Part shown: one piece after another, positions 55,757 through 63,920 of the stretch | Position numbering within the stretch: the first letter of the stretch is position 1 | Layout: each line of letters opens with the position of its first letter | Assembly (NCBI GenBank): GCA_029212745.1 | Contig: JARGOL010000002.1 | Span: 142,033-206,032 of the forward strand | Direction: 5' to 3' | Source: Alcanivoracaceae bacterium | Lineage (GTDB): Bacteria > Pseudomonadota > Gammaproteobacteria > Pseudomonadales > Alcanivoracaceae | Length of the DNA: 64,000 bases | Translations under genes and position numbers: made by a program | Notes under the pieces: generated by a model | The model's database searches: none | What the model was told of the DNA's origin: nothing | What the model saw: only the letters and a program-made list of their open reading frames with translations

Positions 55757-55966
55757 ATGCAGTACCTGAAACACCCCATTGCCTCGCACCTGGTCCAAGG
55801 CCACCCGCCGGGGTTCACCTTCATCATTTCCAGCTGCTGGCGGCCTGCATCGGGCCGGCAGGTGATCGCGCGCACTGATCGCGGCCGCCTGGTCGTCTGC
55901 AGTTGGCCGGCGCCTGCTGGTTGCCACCTGGTGGGTGTTGTCGATGGGATCCAGCTGGCGGAATGA
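55757..55966 (+). CDS. small hypothetical protein
   Basis: A 69-residue ORF preceded by GGGAGA at 55744-55749 (7-bp spacing to the ATG) and, further up, a TTGACA at 55687-55692 without a good -10. The product begins MQYLKHPIASHLVQGHPPG and has a central hydrophobic stretch and several Cys and Trp. No family is recognised. Codon use is not distinctive, so it may not be real. Confidence 0.35.
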   Translation: MQYLKHPIASHLVQGHPPGFTFIISSCWRPASGRQVIARTDRGRLVVCSWPAPAGCHLVGVVDGIQLAE

Positions 55967-56274
55967 ATCGTCGATGGATTACAGGGAATGAGGCCGCCGG
56001 CGATCGCGGGCCAGCTGCTGGCGGACGACAATTCCGACATCCGCCGTCGGCCCTTCCGTGGGCCAGCGACCAGATGCCAGATGCAGGACGGTCAGCGCTA
56101 CGCGGTGGATCCATCCTGCTCATAAATAATGACGCCCCCGCCGTGGCTGGCTGGCAGGGGCGGCTGGCCGCGGGCTCTTCCAAATAGGGGGAGAGTGGCC
56201 CCGCCAGCAGTCGGTGTTATTACGGACACCGCCGACTGGTCCGTGTGCTTGTTGCTCAGCACGCTTGGGAATGC
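55967..56274. other. 308-bp stretch with no confident gene
   Basis: Lies downstream of the small ORF and beyond the stop of the tape-measure-like gene. A 45-codon frame from ATG 55988 has no proper ribosome binding site. No clear T-tract terminator is visible. I assign no function. Confidence 0.4.
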
Positions 56275-57408
56275 CTATCGAAAGTCTCTCTCCGTTCGCT
56301 CGACAGCCCGGTCTCCCGCTGATCTCAACACCTCCATGACCGTCTTGCGGACGGCAAAGGCTGTTTCCTCCGGGCTTCGGGCACCATTCACGTGGACTTC
56401 GACATGGTTGTTTGTCGCGCTTTCCCTTGATTCAAAGTGGGTAGACGGCGGAGGCAGGGCGCCCAGGGTGTCATCGACTGAGTAGTCCCAGAAACCTTCC
56501 GGTGCCGGCGCCGGCTTGGAATCACCGGTGAACAGGTATCGGATGGCGCCCTCTGTTTGCTGAAACAGCTTGTTGATGTCACCGTTGCCAAGGGCATCAA
56601 GCCACTTGGCGAATCCTTCAATCTCCGCGGAAGTGTCGCTGATGAAATTGTCGTAGGTTTCGCCCACCAATCCCCGATTCTCTGCCAGGAAATAAGCCAG
56701 CTGCTGAGAAAAGTCAGACAGGCGCGGTGCTAGCCGGACAGAGAGCTCATCCGTTATACCGGTGACAGCTTTGGCTAGATCAGACGTTGCAGTATTCAGA
56801 TCAGCTGCGCGTGCGGTCATCTCTGCGGTCACAGGGGCAAGCTTCGCGGCCTCATCGAAATAGTCTCTCATTTGTTGGGGGCCGGACTTCAGAAGGACCA
56901 TCTCGGCCTGGCTAAATCCCAGCTCCTTCATGACATTCCGTTGCTGCTCGCTGCCTTGGATTCGCCCGACCATCTCTGAGAGCCGCAGGTAAGCCTCCTC
57001 CATGTTTTGCGATGCTCCGAGGTAGGCAAAGTCGATACCGGAGGACATGGATTCCTTGAGGCCATTGAGCTCGCCCCATCTTATGCGCTGCATCAGGTCA
57101 AGCATGTGATCCACAGATCCGAATGCTTCTTCTGCCTGCCCGCCGGCTTTCTCCAATGCAAAGCCCAGGCCATCAACGAAACTGGCGCTTACCCCGGTGG
57201 CATCCTGAAACTTGCCCAGCTGGTCTTTCGCTTCGGCAAAATTCATGACCATTCTGGTGGAGCCATAGGCCACGCTTGCGATTGCGCCCCCGAAAAGGAG
57301 AGCCTTTCCCCTGACACCGTCGAATAAGCGTGATCCCTCTTCAAATGATTGCCTGTCGTTCTCGAGTCCGAGAGATACCAGCAGTTCATCCACTACATTC
57401 TTGCTCAT
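56275..57408 (-). CDS. short phage tail tape-measure-like protein
   Basis: A 377-residue protein. The N-terminus (DELLVSLGLENDRQSFEEGSRLFDGVRGKALLFGGAIASVAYGSTRM) and the Ala-rich membrane-like helix resemble phage tape-measure proteins. The C-terminus NNHVEVHVNGARSPEETAFAVRKTVMEVLRSA is also typical of them. Tape measures that set tail length are usually 600 to over 1000 residues, so this is short. It overlaps the hub-like gene by 4 bp. It could be an internal deletion derivative or a specialised satellite protein. Confidence 0.65.
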   Translation of the reverse strand: MSKNVVDELLVSLGLENDRQSFEEGSRLFDGVRGKALLFGGAIASVAYGSTRMVMNFAEAKDQLGKFQDATGVSASFVDGLGFALEKAGGQAEEAFGSVDHMLDLMQRIRWGELNGLKESMSSGIDFAYLGASQNMEEAYLRLSEMVGRIQGSEQQRNVMKELGFSQAEMVLLKSGPQQMRDYFDEAAKLAPVTAEMTARAADLNTATSDLAKAVTGITDELSVRLAPRLSDFSQQLAYFLAENRGLVGETYDNFISDTSAEIEGFAKWLDALGNGDINKLFQQTEGAIRYLFTGDSKPAPAPEGFWDYSVDDTLGALPPPSTHFESRESATNNHVEVHVNGARSPEETAFAVRKTVMEVLRSAGDRAVERTERDFR

Positions 57409-58313
57409 GACCGGCTTCCTCCTAAAAGTTGCGTGTACCTGATTCCTTCAAGATCCATATCCCACTCCGCCCCGTAGAAGTTTCCCGTGTAGCGGATTGC
57501 TTTCACGCGGTACCTGCCCAGCCCGTTGGTTTCCTGGAACTTCTTGTAGTACACCTCATTGAATTCGAAGGAGCCGGTCTCAGCCTGTACATCGAAAACC
57601 GTTCCCGGCATCACAGAAGGATTCAGTTTCGCTTTGACGTCTACCCCAACGAGGGTGATGCTCGGCGATCCCACCATCCCGGTGGTGGCGCTGATCTTGT
57701 AGATGTCATCTGGGAATAGTTCACCGTTGGGGTAAACAGCACCTTCCGCCAGCACCATCACGCGCTGGTTCTGGATCATCCAGGTGAAGCTCCAAGCTTC
57801 GGCAAGGTCATCCATGACTTCTATGAGCGTCGCGAATGGGGTGACCGAAAAGCCATTTGCAGCGGGGGGCAGGGTGGAGAAGTCCCCGACCATCTCGACC
57901 GGGTATCCAAAGGCATCGGCGACATCCCGGATAATCTCAGCTCGAGGCGTGTTGTTGCCCCAAGACTTGCTGATTGATTTTGGTCGTCCGCCCGCCCTGC
58001 AATACATCCTCAGGAACTGGTCCGGCCCGTCGCGACCATTACCCGAATTGACAATATCTCCCTCGAAGATAACGCCGCTATTCTTCTGGTACCCGGCAAT
58101 CAGCGTGATCTGGGTGTACTTCTCCCGGATCTTTCGGCGGGTTTCTCTGCTCAGTCCATAGACGGTGATCTCAGCATTGCTCACCCTGGCGTCTGGAGAC
58201 TGGTCAACCAGAAACTGGATCTGCAGTGGCGTTTCCTGGAATCCATCAATCCGGATGGCCTCTTCCCCGTTGCCAATGATCAGTTCATAGACGCGCCTGA
58301 ATATCTCGCTCAT
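57405..58313 (-). CDS. phage tail/baseplate hub-like protein
   Basis: A 302-residue protein resembling phage baseplate hub proteins (gpD- or gp44-like). ITVYGLSRETRRKIREKYTQITLIAGYQ is characteristic of the N-terminal beta-barrel of this class, and EGIRYTQLL closes the C-terminus. No signal peptide. It overlaps the tape-measure-like gene by 4 bp and lies 18 bp downstream of the DUF2213 gene. Assignment rests on motif resemblance and neighbours. Confidence 0.55.
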   Translation of the reverse strand: MSEIFRRVYELIIGNGEEAIRIDGFQETPLQIQFLVDQSPDARVSNAEITVYGLSRETRRKIREKYTQITLIAGYQKNSGVIFEGDIVNSGNGRDGPDQFLRMYCRAGGRPKSISKSWGNNTPRAEIIRDVADAFGYPVEMVGDFSTLPPAANGFSVTPFATLIEVMDDLAEAWSFTWMIQNQRVMVLAEGAVYPNGELFPDDIYKISATTGMVGSPSITLVGVDVKAKLNPSVMPGTVFDVQAETGSFEFNEVYYKKFQETNGLGRYRVKAIRYTGNFYGAEWDMDLEGIRYTQLLGGSRS

Positions 58314-58331
58314 GGTGGTCTCCCGGTCTGA

Positions 58332-58784
58332 TTAGCCGCCAATGCGCTGGGCGGAGCCGCTGCGCCCCAGGGGCACTATCGCCAAGTGGTTGCCCTTGAT
58401 GTCTCGCTGGCGGAAGCCAGGCCCGTCTTCGTCATATTCCGCCTCATAGCCCCCTGACAGCTCCCTGCGGCCGCTGGCGATGCTGTGGATGGCTACCGGG
58501 TCCCAGACCAGCAGGTCGCCTCGGAGCTGGTCCGTGCGGCTGTCATAGCGCACGGCTGACACCATCCCCACGGCATAGCGGTCAAGGGTGTCGGCGGCAA
58601 CCATGCAGGGAGGGTGGTCCATTGTGATCGGGACGCCTTCAAAGGTGCCGGCGGACCGGCGGACTTCCGCCGGCGGCCGCATCACCTCGATGACGTCCTC
58701 TCCTGGAACACCCAGCTCCCGTGCCAGGTACTTCTGGATGCCGGCCCGGGCGAAGGGAACAGCTCGAAAAAGCTTCGCTCGCAT
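58332..58784 (-). CDS. DUF2213 protein (prohead protease-like)
   Basis: A 150-residue protein matching the N-terminal core of DUF2213. VPITMDHPPCMV and SGGYEAEYDEDGPGFRQRDIKGNHLAIVPLGRSGSAQRI are the conserved stretches. In phages DUF2213 proteins are about 350-400 residues and combine a protease with a scaffold tail; only the protease-like part is present here. It starts 2 bp after the upstream 91-residue gene. Confidence 0.65.
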   Translation of the reverse strand: MRAKLFRAVPFARAGIQKYLARELGVPGEDVIEVMRPPAEVRRSAGTFEGVPITMDHPPCMVAADTLDRYAVGMVSAVRYDSRTDQLRGDLLVWDPVAIHSIASGRRELSGGYEAEYDEDGPGFRQRDIKGNHLAIVPLGRSGSAQRIGG

Positions 58785-58786
58785 GG

Positions 58787-59062
58787 CTAGCCCCTCATCC
58801 GCTCATCCAGAAGGCGCTGCTCTTCCTGCTGCAGCTTCCCGTGCCCCCCGTTGAGAAATGACTGATAGCTGTAATCGACAAGCGGACCGAACCGGTCAGG
58901 CTGGGTGTTTCCGCCAGGCTCGCTCCCGTCCATCGTTACAGCCCGCCGGGCCCGGGCCTTGAGCCTGGCCAGCTCCTCATCGGAGATCTCCAGCTCTTCG
59001 TGCTCCACATGCCCCTGGTGGATCCCCGGGGCAGTGGCTGAGTCTCTGAATTCTGCGCGCAT
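58787..59062 (-). CDS. unknown small protein in the element operon
   Basis: A 91-residue acidic and basic mixed protein. The central stretch (EELEISDEELARLKARARRA) is a predicted helix. No motif recognised. It lies 10 bp after the 272-residue gene and 2 bp before DUF2213, so it is clearly part of the operon. Confidence 0.6.
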   Translation of the reverse strand: MRAEFRDSATAPGIHQGHVEHEELEISDEELARLKARARRAVTMDGSEPGGNTQPDRFGPLVDYSYQSFLNGGHGKLQQEEQRLLDERMRG

Positions 59063-59072
59063 GTCGCGGCTC

Positions 59073-59891
59073 CTACAGTTTCACGGTGAGGTTGTCGGCC
59101 ATCTCGATGGAGAGGGCACCGCTTGCCAGTTGGGCCTGGAAGATCGAATGCTGTTCGACCTTCACATACTCGGCGAGAGACAGCTTGGTGACCGCGCCAC
59201 CGCCGGCAAGGTGGACGCCGCCAATGCCCAGGTCTGCCATGGTGTTCTTGATTGTGGCGCAGGTTTCCTTGCCGGGCTTCTGACAGATGGTGGTGACATA
59301 GAGCTGGGGTTCACCACGCTTCAGAGCCATGACGATACGCTCTGCCTCCAAGTGCCTTGCGGCCAGCTCCTGCATTTCCTCCCGGTAGTCCTGGAAGGCT
59401 GCCGGCGCCACCAGCTGAGAAATACCCTCCAGCTCATCGATGCCCAGCTCATTGGCCAGGTCTGACGGGGAGGGGAAAGCGATCAGACCGGTGTCCGCAA
59501 GGCCGTACAAGCCGAGGGTCAGGGCATGAATCGCCTTCTTGCGCTGATCGGTCGGCCAGTCACCTGTGCCAGTGAGGATCGCGCGGAAGAGGGTCGTGCC
59601 ATTACGGCGTGAGCTGATTCCAGACGTGTTCGGAAGGGCCATTTCCGGTGTCTGGGCGATGACATTGGCGGCAACCGCCTCGGACATGCCGCTGCTGGTC
59701 GCTGAAGCCTTCAGCATGGCCATCAGCCGGTTGCGGCGCTCGCCATCGCTCAGGTTCTTCTTGAGGCCCTTGAGCACGCTCTCAGCTTCGCTCAAGGCCT
59801 GATAGTGCGCTGACTTGACGATCTTGGCAGCTCGACGAGCCGCGGCATCAGATTCGCTGACAAGCTGGCGGACGGTTTCCATGTTGCTCAT
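59073..59891 (-). CDS. unknown 272-residue protein
   Basis: A predicted soluble protein: helical N-terminus with charged residues (about 1-75), then a mixed alpha/beta region, with Cys only in TTICQKPGKETCATIKN (about residues 209-220). I recognise no family. It lies between DUF2280 and DUF2213, where a phage would encode terminase large subunit and portal (each nearly twice as long). No Walker A motif is visible, so it is not a shortened terminase in any obvious way. It may form a structural or packaging component. Confidence 0.6.
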   Translation of the reverse strand: MSNMETVRQLVSESDAAARRAAKIVKSAHYQALSEAESVLKGLKKNLSDGERRNRLMAMLKASATSSGMSEAVAANVIAQTPEMALPNTSGISSRRNGTTLFRAILTGTGDWPTDQRKKAIHALTLGLYGLADTGLIAFPSPSDLANELGIDELEGISQLVAPAAFQDYREEMQELAARHLEAERIVMALKRGEPQLYVTTICQKPGKETCATIKNTMADLGIGGVHLAGGGAVTKLSLAEYVKVEQHSIFQAQLASGALSIEMADNLTVKL

Positions 59892-59900
59892 GGTGATCTC

Positions 59901-60428
59901 CTATTGGGGTTTCTTGGGTTTGGTATGGATGGGGTGCACATTGTCCAGACGTGCATTGGCTAGCTCTTTGAGAGCGCCTGTGGACATCTGGCTGAAATCG
60001 TAGGTGCGTGACTCCTGCTGAATGGGCCCGCCATTCCTGCCGGTAACCTCATGCCGGCGCTTGTTGGTGTAGGCATCGCCTGATTCCTTGGCGGCCTGCT
60101 CCAGCAGCTGGGCCGCCAGCACCAAGTTTCCGGTCTCCTCTGCACGCTCGAACATGCGCTGCAGGGCACGGAGACGGACCGCCTTGTGGCTGACAGCAAT
60201 GTCGGCCGTGTTCTCAAGGAATGCCTCCCGGGTGTGGTTGAACAGCGCCTTGAGCTCTCTGGACAGGTTGCGGCCGGCGCGCTTGGTCGGATCATGGGAT
60301 TGCACCTGCTGCCTGCTGATCACGACACCAAACTGGTGTTGGGCCTCTTTCTTGACCTCGGCCGGTGCGTCGAAACATGCCAGGCGTTGCACCAGGAACT
60401 TGCGAATTTCAGATTTCAGGCGTGCCAT
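59901..60428 (-). CDS. DUF2280 protein, terminase small subunit-like
   Basis: A 175-residue protein of the DUF2280 family. FLVQRLACFDAPAEVKKEAQHQFGVVISRQQVQSHDPTKRAG at the N-terminus is a helix-turn-helix-like segment, and VRLRALQRMFERAEETGNLVLAAQLLEQAAKE is conserved. DUF2280 proteins are found where the small terminase normally sits and probably recognise packaging sites. Satellites often carry only this subunit to redirect a helper's packaging. This is a strong clue but not proof. Confidence 0.72.
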   Translation of the reverse strand: MARLKSEIRKFLVQRLACFDAPAEVKKEAQHQFGVVISRQQVQSHDPTKRAGRNLSRELKALFNHTREAFLENTADIAVSHKAVRLRALQRMFERAEETGNLVLAAQLLEQAAKESGDAYTNKRRHEVTGRNGGPIQQESRTYDFSQMSTGALKELANARLDNVHPIHTKPKKPQ

Positions 60429-60696
60429 GATGTTTGACCTCTTTTGACGTTTTCAGGGTGGAGTGGGCTGCTGAATGGCACTCAAGGCCAGGTCTTACCT
60501 GCCGTCCAGCGCCGCTCAGTGTTTCTTGCCGTCTGAAACTTTTACGGTGATCGGTGGCTGTGAAAGTGGGAGCTTTGTTGGACTGGCTCGAAGCCACTCG
60601 AAGAGCCCTCGATTTCATAGGCATTAAGCAGTGCTTATGGCACCTGCAGTAGGATTCGAACTCGGGTGAGACAGCCTTTCCTGGTTGGCTAGTCAT
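60409..60696 (-). CDS. doubtful ORF between rep and DUF2280
   Basis: A 95-codon frame whose ATG overlaps the stop of the replication gene (ATGA). It also overlaps the DUF2280 start by 20 bp, which looks like coupling on both sides. But its sequence is compositionally odd (SPEFESYCRCHKHCLM) and holds a T-arm-like TTCGAATC in its 5' part. Either a real small gene or a non-coding leader. Confidence 0.25.
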   Translation of the reverse strand: MTSQPGKAVSPEFESYCRCHKHCLMPMKSRALRVASSQSNKAPTFTATDHRKSFRRQETLSGAGRQVRPGLECHSAAHSTLKTSKEVKHHGTPEI

Positions 60697-61595
60697 GGCA
60701 TTCCATTCCTGTTGGCGTCTTCGGTCTTATCCGGCGGATTTGCCAAACGAATCCGATCGGCCACGCTTAGCTTTGAGCTTGCGATGGCTAGGCGGGATCT
60801 GTCGGCAGAGCTCAGCTGCTGCACTCCTGTTGATTGACGCTGTTTGGCGAACTTTGCGGCATTGCGTATCCAGGTTCTAAGGCCGGCGTGCCAGTCCTTC
60901 ATCGTTGTGCCTTTGGCAGCATGATGGTCTTTGAATTGGGGTAACTCTTGTGCCAGGGAGACACCGTGCTCTTCAGCCAGCTGCTTCTCAGTTTCAGTGG
61001 GTTCGAAGTCGACTGGGAGCGATGTCCGTCGCTTTGATTGGCGCGGCTTGTCCGCGTTCTGAGCCGAAGGCGAAGAACTATCCTGTTCCTGTTCCTGCTC
61101 CTGCTCCTGTTCCTGATTAGGGATACCCTTCGCCAAGGCTTCCGGTAAGGCTTCCGCCAAGGCTTCCGCCAAGGCTTCCGGTAAGGCTTCCGTATAGGCT
61201 TTCCCTTTGGCTTTCGCGTAGTCTCTGGCGCCAGCAATTACACGGCTTTTCAGGTCGCACTCAGGTAGCAGGTCCAGCGCGGATGCCCACGCTTTCACCA
61301 CGTTGGGGGACTCTGGCTGGTTGTACTTGATGAAGCGGGGCAGGGCGATAAGACAGGCAGACTGGTCATGCTCTGCCATACCCTTTGACAAGACCTCCTG
61401 GAAGGCTTCCCGGAAGGCTTCCGGTTCCCATCCCATCTCCTCGCCCAGGCCGGCTAGCGTTGCCCGCATCGCACCCAGGGCCGTCATGTTGGGATGGGTC
61501 AGAAGCATGAAGAACACCAGTTTGGCGTTGTCGCTCAGGTCCCGGAATTTGGCATCGTTCCAGATGCGCGGATCCACTTTGCGGTAACGTGCCAT
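60693..61595 (-). CDS. phage replication-type protein
   Basis: A 300-residue protein. The N-terminus (MARYRKVDPRIWNDAKFRDLSDNAKLVFFMLLTHPNM) is the winged-helix start of phage replication initiation or helicase-loader proteins. Then comes a low-complexity linker with repeats of EALPEALAEALAEALP (about residues 135-155) and alternating Gln/Glu (about 160-170), and a basic C-terminus. DNA under the linker is a short tandem repeat at about 61084-61200. It would help replicate the element, possibly at the DnaA-box region. It lies 17 bp after alpA. Confidence 0.65.
   Translation of the reverse strand: MARYRKVDPRIWNDAKFRDLSDNAKLVFFMLLTHPNMTALGAMRATLAGLGEEMGWEPEAFREAFQEVLSKGMAEHDQSACLIALPRFIKYNQPESPNVVKAWASALDLLPECDLKSRVIAGARDYAKAKGKAYTEALPEALAEALAEALPEALAKGIPNQEQEQEQEQEQDSSSPSAQNADKPRQSKRRTSLPVDFEPTETEKQLAEEHGVSLAQELPQFKDHHAAKGTTMKDWHAGLRTWIRNAAKFAKQRQSTGVQQLSSADRSRLAIASSKLSVADRIRLANPPDKTEDANRNGMP
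61084..61200. repeat. short tandem repeats inside the replication gene
   Basis: CCTGTTCCTGCTCCTG-type hexamers (about 61084-61115) and a GGCTTCCGCCAAGG/GGCTTCCGGTAAGG 12-mer array (about 61135-61200) underlie the low-complexity linker. All stay in frame. Slippage could vary linker length between strains. Confidence 0.6.
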
Positions 61596-61611
61596 GATCG
61601 TGCTCCGCCGC

Positions 61612-61800
61612 TCAGGCGGACTTCCGCTCGTTTTCCCAGGCTTCGATCTCGGACAGCTTCCAGCGGGTGCAGCCAGGGCTGAGTTTGTACGGGCGTGGCA
61701 GGTGCCCAGCCTGGGTCATGCGCCAGACTGAGGTGAGCGATCCGATGTTGTACCGCTCTTTGATCTGCTTGGCTGAAAGGAAGGTTTCGTTGGCGCTCAT
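61612..61800 (-). CDS. AlpA family regulator
   Basis: A 62-residue helix-turn-helix protein. ETFLSAKQIKERYNIGSLTSVWRMTQAGHLPRPYKLSPGCTRWKLSEIEAWENER matches AlpA/MerR-like excisionase-type regulators found in P4-like elements. The ATG at 61800 has GGGAGA upstream; the longer frame from 61842 is leader. The GGGAGA (61806-61811 region) can pair with a TCTCCC 20 nt further up (61832-61837), so translation may be regulated. It probably activates excision or transcription of the element. Confidence 0.82.
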   Translation of the reverse strand: MSANETFLSAKQIKERYNIGSLTSVWRMTQAGHLPRPYKLSPGCTRWKLSEIEAWENERKSA

Positions 61801-61886
61801 GTTGGTCTCCCGCAATTCAATGGTGTTGATTGGGAGAACCATATCGTTCTGAGAAATGGATTTTTAGGATTGGAAACTAGATCGAA

Positions 61887-62528
61887 TTAACAATCCCGGT
61901 CGCGCTCCTGCCAAATGGTGTGGATTCTATTTAGCGAAATAACTATACCCTCATCCTTCAGTATCCTGTGAACGATCTCGCAGGCTGTTGGTGTCTTTGA
62001 AACGTCATTGCTGTAAGCACCTAATTTTTCTTCCCAGCTCCACGCACCATTTTTCTCCAGCTGCATAGTAGCGTTTTTACGTAGGATGTGATGGACCGCT
62101 GCGATAATCATCCGCCTTTGCTGTGTCTTCCCGGGACGCCCATTGCGCGACGGGGATCGGCGTTCTCCTAGTGCCACGGAAACCACAAATCTCTGAAGCT
62201 CTGGGGGTAAGCTCTCATTCAGGCTTGTGAGCTCTTTGGCGATGATAAGACAGGCAAGCCAGGAGGCTTTGCATGCCTCGGTTTGGCTGACCCGGTGGGG
62301 AATCTCTGTCCTATTCTCAAGGCAATCTGCAGCGATCGCGTGTGAGACCAAGTGCGCTTGATTCTCAATACCGGGATCAGCAAGAAATCGGGCACACATC
62401 CTAACAAATGATTCACCTTCAAATAGTTCCTGGTTCTGCAGGAGGGCCTCATTCGTAGGAGGTTTCAGGCGCTTTTCTAGGGCCTGAATTTCATCTTCTG
62501 AGAACAGCTCGTAAGTGCTCCTAGTCAT
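61887..62528 (-). CDS. unknown protein coupled to the integrase
   Basis: A 213-residue, AT-richer gene. Its ATG follows directly on the integrase stop (TAAATG), so the two are translated together. The product is helical with an acidic N-terminus and Cys spread along it (including a terminal Cys). No family recognised. A C-terminal stretch (TPTACEIVHRILKDEGIVISLNRIHTIW) may be a winged helix, a weak guess. It could aid integration or regulate the element. Confidence 0.65.
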   Translation of the reverse strand: MTRSTYELFSEDEIQALEKRLKPPTNEALLQNQELFEGESFVRMCARFLADPGIENQAHLVSHAIAADCLENRTEIPHRVSQTEACKASWLACLIIAKELTSLNESLPPELQRFVVSVALGERRSPSRNGRPGKTQQRRMIIAAVHHILRKNATMQLEKNGAWSWEEKLGAYSNDVSKTPTACEIVHRILKDEGIVISLNRIHTIWQERDRDC

Positions 62529-63779
62529 TTAGTCTTGCTCCTTCGGAGTACAGAAGCTCGCCCACTCGCCCATGAGTAGTGATCTGTGGGTTAGCAACTC
62601 ATCCCTGGCATATGCCGACCGGGTAGCATCGCTGTTCACATGCGCTAGAGCGAGCTCGGAGACCTCATCAGGGAATGTGGTCATGTTGCGGGCCCAGTCC
62701 TTGAAGCATGACCGGAACCCATGGACGGTGGTGTCATCCTTCATGCGCTTGATGACGGCGCTGAGTGACATGTCTGAGAGGGCCCCGCCTCGTGGCGCTG
62801 TGAACACCAGGGGTGAGTCGAGCTCCCGGGGCAGGCCCTGCAGGAGATCGATCGTGCGTTGGGTCAGAGGTACTCTGTGTGCTTTCCCTGCCTTCATGCG
62901 ATCCGCTGGAACCGTCCAGATAGCGTGCTCAAGGTCGATCTCATCCCAGGTGCAATGTCGGACCTCTCCTGACCTGGCTGCGGTCAGGATCAGGAACTCA
63001 AGTGCTCGAGCGGCGGTGCCGTCTCGACTGCGCAGCCTTTTCATGAAGTCTGGGGTTTCCTGCCAGGGAATGGCCCGAAAGTGGCGCCGGCCACGGAGCT
63101 TTGATGGGTTGGGCAATACCTTGTCCAGATTGCCTTTCCATCTGGCAGGGTTTTCTCCCTCTCGTAGGCCTTTGACCTTGCACCAGTCGAGTACTGCCTC
63201 GATGCGCTGCCGGACCCGGGTACCGGTTTCGACACGGCCGCCTTTAGCCCGGGACATCCACAGAGGGCGTAGTACTGATTCGATATGGGCCATTTCAATG
63301 GCTGCAACAGGCAGCCCCCCAATTACGGGGAAGGCATGGTTCTCCAGGGAGGAGATCCATTGCTTGGCGTGCTTCACATTCCTGAATTCTTCAGCTTTGT
63401 CCCTGTGATAATCTCGGGCAGCTGATTCGAAGGTGACGGCCTTTATCTGGGCGGCGAGCATGGATGCCCTAGCACTCTGTTTTTCTGCCAGTGGGTCGAT
63501 GCCTTTTCTGATCAGCTGCTTGAGCTCGCGTGCAGTCTCGCGTGCCTGCTTGAGGGTGACATCTGGGAAGCCTCCCAGCCCTATGTCTCTCCGGGCCGCA
63601 TAATCTTTGCCGGCCTCTGACTTTCTAATTTCACCGGTTGAGTACCTGAGCACCCAGGATTTGGTCTGTGAACGTGTGACCTGGAGCAGAAGTCCAGACA
63701 CGCCGCCCACGGGATGCTTGCCTGGTTTCGACAGGTGACGGATCTCAGCAGCGCTCATTTCTCGAGCTTTCTTTGGCAT
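62529..63779 (-). CDS. int: tyrosine-type site-specific integrase (P4-like)
   Basis: A 416-residue integrase. An N-terminal arm-DNA-binding domain (DUF4102-like, about 1-90, GGVSGLLLQVTRSQTKSWVLRYS) is followed by a core-binding domain and a catalytic domain. Catalytic residues: Arg269 (TAARSGEVRH), His353 and Arg356 (VHGFRSC), His380 (LAHVNSD) and Tyr390 (RSAYAR). It lies 140 bp from the right att site and reads into the element. It should recombine the tRNA-Ser 3' end, as P4-type integrases commonly do. Confidence 0.95.
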   Translation of the reverse strand: MPKKAREMSAAEIRHLSKPGKHPVGGVSGLLLQVTRSQTKSWVLRYSTGEIRKSEAGKDYAARRDIGLGGFPDVTLKQARETARELKQLIRKGIDPLAEKQSARASMLAAQIKAVTFESAARDYHRDKAEEFRNVKHAKQWISSLENHAFPVIGGLPVAAIEMAHIESVLRPLWMSRAKGGRVETGTRVRQRIEAVLDWCKVKGLREGENPARWKGNLDKVLPNPSKLRGRRHFRAIPWQETPDFMKRLRSRDGTAARALEFLILTAARSGEVRHCTWDEIDLEHAIWTVPADRMKAGKAHRVPLTQRTIDLLQGLPRELDSPLVFTAPRGGALSDMSLSAVIKRMKDDTTVHGFRSCFKDWARNMTTFPDEVSELALAHVNSDATRSAYARDELLTHRSLLMGEWASFCTPKEQD

Positions 63780-63811
63780 ATCAGAACAACTCTTCCAACA
63801 AAAACATTGCT

Positions 63812-63840
63812 ATTCTATGCGTACAGATGGTACGTTTGGA
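63812..63840 (-). promoter_or_regulatory. possible promoter of int with palindromic spacer
   Basis: On the minus strand TCCAAA and TAGAAT are 17 bp apart, and the spacer holds the palindrome CGTAC-AGATG-GTACG (63820-63834). The -10 is good, the -35 weak. The palindrome would let a repressor or activator act on integrase expression. Confidence 0.4.
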
Positions 63841-63920
63841 AACTCACAGGAGCAATAAAAAGTTCCAAATCAAAGGGATATGGTATTTTGTCGGATTGGA
63901 TGGGCGCTGTTTTTGAAAGA

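Noticed and set aside
56129..56485. 118-codon plus-strand ORF
   Set aside because: Runs antisense to the tape-measure-like gene over most of its length and lacks a convincing start.
60630..60670. T-arm-like TTCGAATC sequence, possible tRNA on the minus strand
   Set aside because: The flanking bases do not pair into a T stem, and no acceptor or anticodon arm is found.
61084..61200. CRISPR array
   Set aside because: The repeats are short, contiguous and in frame within a protein linker, with no spacers and no cas genes.
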